This document shows, one piece after another, positions 26,653 through 34,988 of a stretch of DNA of 64,000 bases. This DNA is from an uncultured Eubacteriales bacterium. GTDB taxonomy: Bacteria > Bacillota > Clostridia > Lachnospirales > Lachnospiraceae. A program made the translations under genes and the position numbers. The notes below the pieces were generated by a model. It did no database searches and was not told the DNA's origin. It saw only the letters and a program-made list of their open reading frames with translations. Numbering within the stretch: the stretch's first letter is position 1; each line of letters starts with the position of its first letter. The stretch lies in the NCBI GenBank assembly GCA_900319795.1, contig ONPU01000014.1:1-64000 (forward strand), read 5' to 3'.

Positions 26653-29601
26653 ATGAATAAGATCCTGATTTTCGGAGGAACTTCGGAGGGCAGAAGACTT
26701 TCCGAATTTCTCCGCTCAAAAAACGTGAATCATATCGTCAGCGTAGCGACAGAGTACGGAAGTACTCTGTTGAACGCGGTGCCCGGAGATTCGGAGACGG
26801 ATCAGGACGGTCATGGCCCGGCGCCTGAGATCCTTGTCGGAAGACTCAATGCGGATGAGATGCGGGAGCTTTTCAGAAAAAGGGAGATCGGGCTTGCAGT
26901 GGACGCGACGCACCCTTATGCCAGGGAAGCGACGGAGAACATCCGTCACGCAGCAAAGGAAGCCGGCATTCCCTGTCTTCGCCTTGTCAGGGATGCAGGA
27001 CTTCCTGACGAGTGTTCTGATCCGGAAGACGACGTATTTTTAAATAAAACCGGATTCCGGCTTATCCGCTTTGAAAATGCAGCGGAATGCGCTGCCTATC
27101 TGGAAACCGTTCCCGGGCACGTTCTCCTTACAACTGGCAGCAAAGACCTGTCCGTCTTTTGCAGTAAGGAGGACCTGAGAAATCGTCTGACCGTCAGGGT
27201 TCTTCCTGTGCAGGAAAGCCTTGGTTTGTGCGAAAAAGCAGGATTAAAGGGGCATCAGATCACTGCGATGCAGGGACCATTTTCCGCAAAGATGAATCTG
27301 GCGCTCATTGAGGAGTGCGGCGCCCTGTTTCTGGTGACGAAGGACGGCGGAAAAACGGGAGGATTTCCCGAAAAATATCAGGCCGCCAGGGAGGCCGGTA
27401 TTGTCCTCTGCGTGATCGGAAGACCCGCGGAGGAAGAAGGCTGTTCCTATGAAGAAGTCTGCCTAAGGATCTTCGATTTCCTGAAAACGGAAGACTCGCT
27501 TCCGGAGATCAGCCTGATCGGCTGCGGCATGGGAGTCAAGACGGAACTGACCATAGCCGCTTCAAATGCCCTTGAGCGGGCAGACCTCGTCTTCGGCTCT
27601 CCGCGTCTGATCAATAATCTGGCAAATGGCAAAAAAGCAGTTCCGGAATATCGCCCCGAGGAAATCATACCGGTATTGAAGGAAGCTCTCAGACCGGACG
27701 CGGATCCCTCGGTTTCTTCAGCAGCCGTTCTCTTTTCGGGAGATGTCGGCTTTTACAGCGGAGCCGGCAGATTATACGAGTCCCTGAAGCGGGAACTGGA
27801 AGCGGGAACCCTTCGGGCGGAACTGCGGCTCTATCCGGGTATTTCCTCGATCGAGGCACTAGCGGCAAGATGCGGCTTATCCTGGGAACACGCGCAGATT
27901 CTGAGCCTTCACGGAAGAAAAACGGATGCGTCCGCAGAGTCGGAAATGATAAATGCGGTCCGTTCGGGAAGACTCACCTTCCTCATTCTGTCCGGAGCCG
28001 GGGATCTCAGCTGGATCGGCAGCAGATTGATCGCCCACGGTTTTTCAGACGCGAAAATCTATGTTGGTTACAATCTGGCGGGACCGGATGAAGAGGTTCG
28101 GATTCTTGCACCGAAAGAATGTCTCGACATTGAGAAAAAGGGCCAGTACAGCATTTTCATTCAATCCACGGACGCAGTCACCGCAGTGCAGGAAGAAGCG
28201 GGGCAGAAACAGACGGGGACCGGGGAGAGCATTGAAAGAACCGTAAAGAACCGGATGCTCATCGCCGCTCCTTCGAGCGGAAGCGGCAAGACCATGCTTG
28301 TCTGCGCGCTGCTTCAATGTCTGAAAGAGAACGGCGCGTCTGTCTGCTCGTTCAAATGCGGTCCGGATTATATCGACCCCATGTTCCATCGCAGCGTCCT
28401 GAAGATCCCGTCCGAAAACCTGGATACCTGGTTTTCGGGAAGAGACGGCGCGGCAAAACTCTTTTCGGAGCTCTCGGAGCCTTATGACATAGCCGTCATC
28501 GAAGGAGTGATGGGACTGTTCGACGGCCTGAAAGGTACGGAGGACGCGGGCAGCTCCTATGATCTTGCGCGCGCTGTCGATGCCCCTGTAATTCTCGCAG
28601 TCAACGCCAGAGGATGCGGACGGTCTCTGATTCCGCTGGTTATGGGCTTTCTCAGCTATGACCGGGAGAAGCGGATCAGAGGGATTCTGCTCAACAGAAT
28701 CAGCGGGACATTTTATGAGAAGATCAAACCTCTTCTTGAAAATGAAATAGCGGCGTCCGGGCATCCGGCTCTGCTCGTGGGCTATTTTCCGGAAAGTAAG
28801 GACCTTGCGTTCGATCACCGTCATCTGGGTCTTACCATGCCCAATGAGGCGGACGGAATCGAAGAAAAACTGAAGAGGGCGGCGGAGGAGTTCCGCAAAA
28901 GCGTGAATCTGGATCTTCTTCTGTCCGTTACCTCGGGAGAGGTGATCAGGTGCCCGTCCGTGAAACTGAAAGAAGCGGACGGTCCGGTTCTGGCCGTAGC
29001 CAAAGACGAAGCGTTCTCATTTTATTATGAGGCAAATCTGAGGCTCTTTCAGAAGATGGGAGTGAGGATTCAGACCTTTTCCCCGCTTCACGACGCGGCT
29101 TTGCCGGAAGGAATATCCGGGCTCTTATTGGGCGGAGGATACCCGGAGCTGTTTGCCCGCGGGCTCTCTGAAAACCGCTCTATGAGGGAATCCATATACA
29201 GCGCCCTTGCCGGAGGTCTTCCTTCCCTGGCGGAGTGCGGGGGCTTTATGTATCTTCATGAAACGCTGATCGATGAAGAGGGAAATGCCTGGCCGATGGC
29301 AGGCGTTCTGAAGGGCAGTGTGGAATACAAAGGCCATCCGGTGCGCTTCGGCTATGCGGAAATTCAGGAAAAAACGCCGCTGTTTCTGCCGGAAGGGGTG
29401 AGCATCCGCGGCCATGAATTCCACTATTACGACAGTACTGAGAACGGGGATTCCTGCGTGGTCGTAAAGCCCGGGTCGGGGATCCGCCATGACGCGATTC
29501 ATTCCGGAACAGATCATTTCTGGGGATTTCCCCATCTCTACTATGAATCGGCTCCGGCATTCGCAGAACATTTTGTACAGTGTATGAGGAAGAGACAGTA
29601 A
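26653..29601 (+). CDS. cbiJ-cbiE-cbiA: Fusion: CbiJ precorrin-6A reductase + CbiE methyltransferase + CbiA amidase
   Basis: This 982-residue protein joins three enzymes. Residues about 1-265 are CbiJ (ILIFGGTSEGRRLSEFL, VDATHPYAREATENI), the reductase of cobalt-precorrin-6A. Residues about 285-500 are CbiE, the C5-methyltransferase (SLIGCGMGVKTELTIAA, FSGDVGFYSGAGRLYESL). Residues about 535-982 are CbiA, cobyrinic acid a,c-diamide synthase: P-loop APSSGSGKTMLVCALL, FKCGPDYIDPMFH, VMGLFDGL, and a glutamine amidotransferase with LAECGGFMYL. No CbiT decarboxylase domain is present, although CbiE is often fused to CbiT. It closes the operon and is followed by a strong two-way terminator. Confidence 0.92.
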   Translation: MNKILIFGGTSEGRRLSEFLRSKNVNHIVSVATEYGSTLLNAVPGDSETDQDGHGPAPEILVGRLNADEMRELFRKREIGLAVDATHPYAREATENIRHAAKEAGIPCLRLVRDAGLPDECSDPEDDVFLNKTGFRLIRFENAAECAAYLETVPGHVLLTTGSKDLSVFCSKEDLRNRLTVRVLPVQESLGLCEKAGLKGHQITAMQGPFSAKMNLALIEECGALFLVTKDGGKTGGFPEKYQAAREAGIVLCVIGRPAEEEGCSYEEVCLRIFDFLKTEDSLPEISLIGCGMGVKTELTIAASNALERADLVFGSPRLINNLANGKKAVPEYRPEEIIPVLKEALRPDADPSVSSAAVLFSGDVGFYSGAGRLYESLKRELEAGTLRAELRLYPGISSIEALAARCGLSWEHAQILSLHGRKTDASAESEMINAVRSGRLTFLILSGAGDLSWIGSRLIAHGFSDAKIYVGYNLAGPDEEVRILAPKECLDIEKKGQYSIFIQSTDAVTAVQEEAGQKQTGTGESIERTVKNRMLIAAPSSGSGKTMLVCALLQCLKENGASVCSFKCGPDYIDPMFHRSVLKIPSENLDTWFSGRDGAAKLFSELSEPYDIAVIEGVMGLFDGLKGTEDAGSSYDLARAVDAPVILAVNARGCGRSLIPLVMGFLSYDREKRIRGILLNRISGTFYEKIKPLLENEIAASGHPALLVGYFPESKDLAFDHRHLGLTMPNEADGIEEKLKRAAEEFRKSVNLDLLLSVTSGEVIRCPSVKLKEADGPVLAVAKDEAFSFYYEANLRLFQKMGVRIQTFSPLHDAALPEGISGLLLGGGYPELFARGLSENRSMRESIYSALAGGLPSLAECGGFMYLHETLIDEEGNAWPMAGVLKGSVEYKGHPVRFGYAEIQEKTPLFLPEGVSIRGHEFHYYDSTENGDSCVVVKPGSGIRHDAIHSGTDHFWGFPHLYYESAPAFAEHFVQCMRKRQ

Positions 29602-29602
29602 A

Positions 29603-29628
29603 AAACCGAATGCCCCGGCATTCGGTTT
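29603..29628. terminator. Two-way terminator between the cobalamin operon and the EAL gene
   Basis: AAACCGAATGC (29603-29613) pairs perfectly with GCATTCGGTTT (29618-29628) around a 4-base loop. A-rich and T-rich flanks allow it to work on both strands for these convergent genes. Confidence 0.9.
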
Positions 29629-29634
29629 AAATGA

Positions 29635-31305
29635 CTATTGCTGTTCTTTGATATAGTCCATGAAGTGTTCGATATCCATCGGTTTCGAGTACAGATAGCC
29701 CTGGAATGTGGAGACCGGATAGTACTGAAGAATATCTCTCATCCCCGCTGTCTCGACGCCTTCCACACATACTTCCGCGTTGAAGGTCGATGCCAGATTG
29801 GTAAACTCGTGCATCAGCTTTCGCTCGGTATCGTCATGCTCGATCTTCTGGACGAAGCTGCGGTCGATCTTGATGATGTCAAACGGAAGCTTCTTCAGGA
29901 CGCCTATGGAGGAAAATCCGGTTCCGAAATCGTCCAGCGCGAATTTGATACCCGCCGTTTTCAGCCGGATAAAGATATTTTCAAGCAGGTCCATATCCAG
30001 GAGGCGGCATCTCTCTGTGACTTCCAGAGTAAGATATTCGGACGGATAGGAGGTCACTCTCAGGACATCCAGGACCATGTCGGCAAAATCCGGCTTCTGA
30101 AGCTGTGTATAGGACAGATTCACGCTGATATGAAAATCCGGTATGGTTTTGCGGATTTCCTTCGACGCTTCGATCGCCGTCGTGAGAATCCAACGTCCCA
30201 GCTCCGGGAACATGGAGTCCCGTTCGAGGAAGGAGATGAAGTTGTCGGGCATCACGGTTCCATATGCCGGAGAATTCCAGCGGATCAGTGCTTCCGCGCC
30301 AATGACCTTTTCGCTCATCGCGTCCACTACCGGCTGGTAGAAGAGACAGAACCCTCTGTAGTTCCGCGGTATGGATTCCCGGATGAGATGAAGCATTTCC
30401 ACCTGTCCCCGGTCTCCGCGGCTCAGTTCTTCAAAGAACCGGACCGGATCGCCCTGCCGGCGCATTTTCGATTCGCTGTACGCGAAACTCAGGCAGGTAT
30501 ATACGGTTCTGGCATCGAGGGAAAAGTTATCCAAAGAGAAAAATCCGGCATTCAGATCCAGAATCAGATCCGAACCGTCCACTTTGAAGCGGTCTCTGCA
30601 GAAATCTCTGAGGGCGTTGTATTTTTCGGACATCTCCTCAATGGTCTCAGTGTGGCTCATGACGCAGAAACGGGTACCATCCATTCGATAGACACAGCCC
30701 CGGTTGCCCGCATAATCAAAAATCGTTCTCCCGAATTTCTGAAGAACGGAATTTCCGAAAAGATATCCGTAGAGCTCGTTGATTTCCCGGAAAGCGGAGA
30801 TGCCGACCATGGCGATGTTCACGGGTTTTCCCGCTCTGATATTGCTGTTGAGATCCTCGAAGAACCCGTACTGGTTCGGAAAACCGGTCATCGAATCGAT
30901 ATGGCTCTGCTGGCCGTGATTCCGGATGGCGCCGCCGAAATATTCGGGGTTGCCTTCTTTATCCCTCATGAGGATGCCGCGGCAGGTGCAGACATCGTAT
31001 TGTCCGTTTGTATTGAGAGCACGGTACTGCATATCGTGTCCCGATTCCTTGCCGGAGAAGATCGCTTCGATACTTTTGTGATAAGCGGCTCGGTCGTCCG
31101 GATGGATATGCTCTTCCCAGATTGTTCCTGCCTGGAACATATAGGGGGACGGTAAGCCGAAGTTGGTGACCGCCGCCTCGGACCATCTGGAGTAGTCATA
31201 ATACATGTCGCAGAGGAAGACGTAGTTTCCGTCTGAGACGATGCTGAAGGACTCGAACAGATTGTCGAGAATATACTGCCGGTGAGCCGGAATTGTTTTG
31301 TCCAT
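29635..31305 (-). CDS. PAS-GGDEF(degenerate)-EAL c-di-GMP phosphodiesterase
   Basis: The start at ATG 31305 is chosen because a strong promoter lies about 50 bases upstream and inside the longer open frame. The 556-residue soluble protein has a PAS-like domain (about 10-135, IWEEHIHPDDRAAYHKSIEA), a GGDEF-like domain (145-290) whose active site reads MDGTRF and is probably inactive, and an EAL domain (300-550) with EALIRW, NLSYTQLQ, LEVTERC and DDFGTGFSSIGVL, so it should degrade c-di-GMP. It has no membrane segment, unlike the large EAL protein at 7351. Confidence 0.9.
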   Translation of the reverse strand: MDKTIPAHRQYILDNLFESFSIVSDGNYVFLCDMYYDYSRWSEAAVTNFGLPSPYMFQAGTIWEEHIHPDDRAAYHKSIEAIFSGKESGHDMQYRALNTNGQYDVCTCRGILMRDKEGNPEYFGGAIRNHGQQSHIDSMTGFPNQYGFFEDLNSNIRAGKPVNIAMVGISAFREINELYGYLFGNSVLQKFGRTIFDYAGNRGCVYRMDGTRFCVMSHTETIEEMSEKYNALRDFCRDRFKVDGSDLILDLNAGFFSLDNFSLDARTVYTCLSFAYSESKMRRQGDPVRFFEELSRGDRGQVEMLHLIRESIPRNYRGFCLFYQPVVDAMSEKVIGAEALIRWNSPAYGTVMPDNFISFLERDSMFPELGRWILTTAIEASKEIRKTIPDFHISVNLSYTQLQKPDFADMVLDVLRVTSYPSEYLTLEVTERCRLLDMDLLENIFIRLKTAGIKFALDDFGTGFSSIGVLKKLPFDIIKIDRSFVQKIEHDDTERKLMHEFTNLASTFNAEVCVEGVETAGMRDILQYYPVSTFQGYLYSKPMDIEHFMDYIKEQQ

Positions 31306-31360
31306 GAGATTCCCCGTTCCATTCACGACGGATTTTTGTATTAACGAAAATACAATTGCT

Positions 31361-31389
31361 ATTATATATGATTCGCAGTCGAAAGACAA
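31361..31389 (-). promoter_or_regulatory. Predicted sigma-A promoter for the EAL phosphodiesterase gene
   Basis: On the minus strand TTGTCT (31389-31384) and TATAAT (31366-31361) are 17 bases apart. Transcription would start near 31354, giving a leader of about 50 bases that contains a small hairpin (TTGTATT/AATACAA). Confidence 0.7.
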
Positions 31390-31402
31390 CAGGAATCACC
31401 AT

Positions 31403-32182
31403 TTAAGTTGCGGGGGCGGCGCGGCTTTGGCCGGTGCTGTAATCGATCTCGACCCCCGGCTGGACGTTGTAGCAGAAGATGTTGAACGAGATGCCTTCCC
31501 CATGATCCTCGACGGAGTAAGCTTCCAGATGAACGCCCCTCGGAACCGGTTCGCTGCCTGAAAAGACAGGGGTGCTCCGATACAGAACGTGGTTTTTCGT
31601 ATAGGCAATATAACCGGTCACGTCATACTCGTACGGGAGCATTCCTTCCAGGTTCATATAGCGGGTTCCCGTGATGAGATTCTGTTCGTTGTCATTTTCT
31701 CCCGTCAGACTGAACGAGATCAGATGGCAGCGGTTGTAGAGCCATTTTCCATCTATAAAATCGTAGGAGGCGTTATGCCAGCCGCTCGGCCTGATTTCGG
31801 AAATGTCGCCTCGTTCCTCCTCGGGACGCATGCTGTTGTCAAGGCACGCGAAAGCCGTGCCGCAGCGGCCGAGTTCGTCCAGTTCACTGTAGGAGACGAA
31901 CGGATCGGATTTCAATTCTTCCTCACTGAAAACGGGGACGTTGCCGTTCAGAACCGTGACAGGCTCCCCGGACCATTCCGGCACATCGGCAAGCCTGAAC
32001 TGATAGACTCCGTCATCCGCGGGAGTAAAAGTCCCGGCTTCGTTTCCCTGATTTATGCCGGGGGATTCCCCGGACGGAGAGTGGTATTCCAATGCGGAAA
32101 AGAAGGAATCCGTCCCGCAGGATGTCAGCACGAGGGCGAACACGATCAGCGATATGATTACTGGAAAATGTCTGTTCTTCAT
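31403..32182 (-). CDS. Lipoprotein DNA/RNA non-specific endonuclease
   Basis: ATG 32182 gives a clean lipoprotein signal (FPVIISLIVFALVLTSCG). Residues about 55-255 resemble surface or secreted streptococcal-type DNases: RPSGWHNASYDFIDGKWLYN, then NRCHLISFSLTG (a DRGH-type active site with His), and ENDNEQNLITGTRYMNLEG with the metal-binding Asn. It should cut DNA or RNA outside the cell, for nutrition or DNA handling. The frame continues upstream to GTG 32212 but without a ribosome site. A -10 box six bases before ATG 32182 suggests a leaderless mRNA. Confidence 0.82.
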   Translation of the reverse strand: MKNRHFPVIISLIVFALVLTSCGTDSFFSALEYHSPSGESPGINQGNEAGTFTPADDGVYQFRLADVPEWSGEPVTVLNGNVPVFSEEELKSDPFVSYSELDELGRCGTAFACLDNSMRPEEERGDISEIRPSGWHNASYDFIDGKWLYNRCHLISFSLTGENDNEQNLITGTRYMNLEGMLPYEYDVTGYIAYTKNHVLYRSTPVFSGSEPVPRGVHLEAYSVEDHGEGISFNIFCYNVQPGVEIDYSTGQSRAAPAT

Positions 32183-32188
32183 GAATCG

Positions 32189-32217
32189 ATTATACAACAT
32201 CTTTCCTTTCACTTTAA
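32189..32217 (-). promoter_or_regulatory. Predicted promoter placing transcription start at the nuclease ATG
   Basis: On the minus strand TTAAAG (32217-32212) and TATAAT (32194-32189) are 17 bases apart. Only six bases separate the -10 box from ATG 32182, so the transcript would begin at or next to the start codon. Confidence 0.5.
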
Positions 32218-32339
32218 GGAAACGTTAAGGTTTGCCGGACTTAGCGGAAAGGAAGGGCGGTTAAGATCAACCTGTACTTCAAAATGAAGCAAAGCGCAGG
32301 TCCGTCGGAACCGCGCCTCAAAATGAAAGGGGTAAAAAC

Positions 32340-33191
32340 ATGTGGACAAGAAAAGAGCTGAAAGACAAAGCTAAAAATGCTCTCAAGATGAATTACTGGA
32401 AAACGGTACTGATTGCGATCCTGCTTTCTCTGGCTATCGGCAGCGGCGGATTCGGCGGAGGTGCCAGCGGAGGGATGGCCAGCGGGATCAGCGGCTTCAC
32501 GACAGGTTTCAGCAATGCTCAGCATACTGCCGAAGAACAGGCTGAGGACATCACTTCTTCGATGGAGGGAATTGGGGAAGAGGAAGCTGCCGCTTTATTT
32601 GACGACGCGAATATTGAGGTGAGTCAGGAAATCAATCCGATCGCGATTATCGCGATTGTCCTCATTGTTCTTTCTGTAGTGCTGTTTATTATGGCAATTG
32701 TGATTACGCTCGACATCCTGATTCTGAATCCTCTGGAAATCGGGTGCGCAAGATTTTCGATGGTGAACCTGAACCGCAGCGCGAATGTCGGCGAGGCCGG
32801 CTTCGGATTTGACAACTGCTACAAGAACATTCTGAAAATCATGTTTTTCAGAAATCTCTATATCTTCCTCTGGTCACTGCTGTTCATCATCCCGGGCATC
32901 ATCAAATCCTACGAATACAGGATGATCCCGTATCTTCTGGCGGACAATCCTTCCATGAGCATGGAAGAGGCCTTTGCCGTAAGCCGTGAGATGATGAAAG
33001 GACAGAAATGGAGGTCCTTTATACTGGACCTTTCCTTTATCGGATGGGATATCCTTTCAATCTTTACAGCGGGTATTCTGAACCTGTTCTACGTGCAGCC
33101 TTATAAAATGATGACCAATGCGGCTCTTTTTGAAGCGCTGGCATACGGAACGCCTGCCGCTCCCGAAGCTCAGACGTATGAAAACAGCTGA
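32340..33191 (+). CDS. DUF975 family membrane protein
   Basis: GAAAGGGG precedes the ATG. The 283-residue protein has the DUF975 opening (WTRKELKDKAKNALKMNYWK), a first membrane segment with a Gly-rich loop, then segments near 102-125 and 175-195 and near the C-terminus, plus the family stretch YEYRMIPYLLADNPSMSMEE followed by AFAVSREMMKGQKWRSFILD. It is an integral membrane protein of unknown function, common in Clostridia. It lies 34 bases before the response regulator gene and may share its transcript. Confidence 0.88.
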   Translation: MWTRKELKDKAKNALKMNYWKTVLIAILLSLAIGSGGFGGGASGGMASGISGFTTGFSNAQHTAEEQAEDITSSMEGIGEEEAAALFDDANIEVSQEINPIAIIAIVLIVLSVVLFIMAIVITLDILILNPLEIGCARFSMVNLNRSANVGEAGFGFDNCYKNILKIMFFRNLYIFLWSLLFIIPGIIKSYEYRMIPYLLADNPSMSMEEAFAVSREMMKGQKWRSFILDLSFIGWDILSIFTAGILNLFYVQPYKMMTNAALFEALAYGTPAAPEAQTYENS

Positions 33192-33225
33192 AGCTGTGAT
33201 AAGATAAAGAGCGGAGGACACGGAG

Positions 33226-33930
33226 ATGGACAGAAAAGACAGGATATTGATTGCTGACGACGAAGCGGAGATCAGGTCTTTGATTCGTCTCTATCTGGAA
33301 AATGAAGGATACGAAGTACTGGAAGCCTCCGATGGTCCGGAAGCGCTTGAAAAAGCGGAACATGAGTGCCCGGATCTGATCCTTCTTGACATTATGATGC
33401 CGCGGATGGACGGCTTCCATGTGCTTCGGAAAATCCGGGAACACAGCAATATTCCTGTTATTATCATCTCGGCAAAGGACCAGGATCCCGAAAAGATCCT
33501 GGGACTTAACCTTGGGGCGGACGATTATATGGTGAAGCCGTTTAATCCTCTGGAGGCGGCAGCCAGAGTCCGTTCCAACCTGCGCAGATATCATATGATG
33601 AGTCCCGGTGAGGAGAGAGATGAAAAAGAGAGCATCTATGTCCGGGACCTGGAACTGATCCCATCCGCCTGCATGCTCAAAAAAGGAGACAGGGAGATTC
33701 CGCTTACGGCAGTCGAACTGAAGGTGATGGAACTCTTTATGAGAAACCCCGGCAAGGTATTTACCAAACAGCAGATCTATGAATGCGGCTGGGGAGATCT
33801 CTATGTTGTCGCGGACAACAATATCATGGTCTGCATCAGCAAACTGAGAGCCAAGCTGGATGAAGAGAATCCCTACGCTTATATTCGGACGATCCGGGGT
33901 CTTGGCTACAGACTGGAGAAGAACGGATGA
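33226..33930 (+). CDS. OmpR/PhoB-type response regulator
   Basis: AGCGGAGGACACGGAG precedes the ATG. The 234-residue protein has a receiver domain with acidic pocket Asp11/Asp12, phosphorylated Asp55 (LLDIMMPRMDG) and Lys104, and a winged-helix DNA-binding domain at about 135-233 (LTAVELKVMELFMRNPGKVF, IRTIRGLGYRLEK). It should be activated by the sensor kinase whose start overlaps its stop. No target promoters can be named. Confidence 0.95.
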   Translation: MDRKDRILIADDEAEIRSLIRLYLENEGYEVLEASDGPEALEKAEHECPDLILLDIMMPRMDGFHVLRKIREHSNIPVIIISAKDQDPEKILGLNLGADDYMVKPFNPLEAAARVRSNLRRYHMMSPGEERDEKESIYVRDLELIPSACMLKKGDREIPLTAVELKVMELFMRNPGKVFTKQQIYECGWGDLYVVADNNIMVCISKLRAKLDEENPYAYIRTIRGLGYRLEKNG

Positions 33931-34988
33931 AGGATCTTAGGTGGTATCTGATATCGAGGCTGGTCTTTGTTCTGATTCCGGTCGTTGTGCTGGAGCAGCT
34001 GCTCGCGCTTCTGTTCAGACGAATTGTTTTCCCGTTCTTTATAGCGGTTCTTATGAGCGGACAGGAGAGTAATACGGGAACCGGGTTTACCGAGTTCCTG
34101 CTTCTCCTTCGCGAATTAATTTTCGGGAACCGGATCCGGAGCCTGGTTGAACTCCTTCGGGGTTCACTCGGCTTTTTCTTCTTTTTATTCACCGTTCTTA
34201 TGTGGCTTCTTCCCATCGCCGCCGGAATCCTGTTTTATGCTTCCATCGTCGAAAAGAAAGTCCGATCGCTGGAGAAGGACAGAGAGGATGCCGTCAACCG
34301 GTATAACGCGAAACGCTACAGAATGCTCTCTGATTTCGCCCATGACCTGAGAACGCCGGTCATGACGGTCAGCGGATACTCCCGGGCTTTAAGAGACGGG
34401 ATGGTAAAAGACAAGAAGATGAAAGAGGAGTATCTGGAAGCGATTTCGAGAAAATCCGAACGGCTTTCCGAACTCATCAATATGCTGTTCGAATATGTGA
34501 AGCTGGAAAATGAAGACTTCTCCCTGAACAAAGCAAAGATGGATCTCCATGAGTTGTTTTTAAGTACGGCAGCGGCATTTTACATGGATATAGAAGAGGC
34601 CGGCATGGAACTCGTAACAGATATCCCCGAAGAGGAGTATTACATCGTTGCGGACCGTTCCCAGCTGACCCGCATTCTGGAAAACCTGTTCAAAAACGCG
34701 ATCCGGCACAACCCGCGGGGGACGGTCATTTACGCAGGAATCAAAAAGATCCCCCGGGGGGAGGATCTGATTATTGCCGACAGCGGCACGGTCATCGATA
34801 AAAGTGAAGAAGAACTCTTTTCTCCCTTTATACGGGGCGACAGTTCGAGAAGCGGAGACGAGGGAAGCGGCCTGGGCTTAAGCATCGCTTCGAAGATCGC
34901 GAACATGCACGGATATGAGTTCTTTCTCATGAATGACTTTCCGGGCTATACCAAAGCGTTTGTTTTGAGGGTATTCGCGGATATCTGA
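33927..34988 (+). CDS. Membrane sensor histidine kinase
   Basis: The start overlaps the regulator stop (ATGA). The 353-residue protein has two membrane segments (about 8-50 and 85-108) with a short outer loop, a HisKA domain with the phosphorylated His in SDFAHDLRTPVMTVSGYSR, and a HATPase domain with NLFKNAIRHN and GSGLGLSIASKI. A short sensor loop suggests detection inside the membrane. The last 43 bases overlap, tail to tail, the end of the Na/Pi cotransporter gene on the other strand. Confidence 0.95.
   Translation: MKDLRWYLISRLVFVLIPVVVLEQLLALLFRRIVFPFFIAVLMSGQESNTGTGFTEFLLLLRELIFGNRIRSLVELLRGSLGFFFFLFTVLMWLLPIAAGILFYASIVEKKVRSLEKDREDAVNRYNAKRYRMLSDFAHDLRTPVMTVSGYSRALRDGMVKDKKMKEEYLEAISRKSERLSELINMLFEYVKLENEDFSLNKAKMDLHELFLSTAAAFYMDIEEAGMELVTDIPEEEYYIVADRSQLTRILENLFKNAIRHNPRGTVIYAGIKKIPRGEDLIIADSGTVIDKSEEELFSPFIRGDSSRSGDEGSGLGLSIASKIANMHGYEFFLMNDFPGYTKAFVLRVFADI

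Noticed and set aside
29638-31155. 505-codon open frame on the plus strand opposite the EAL gene
   Set aside because: It mirrors a gene with clear PAS, GGDEF and EAL motifs, has no recognisable domain and no ribosome site; it arises from codon bias.
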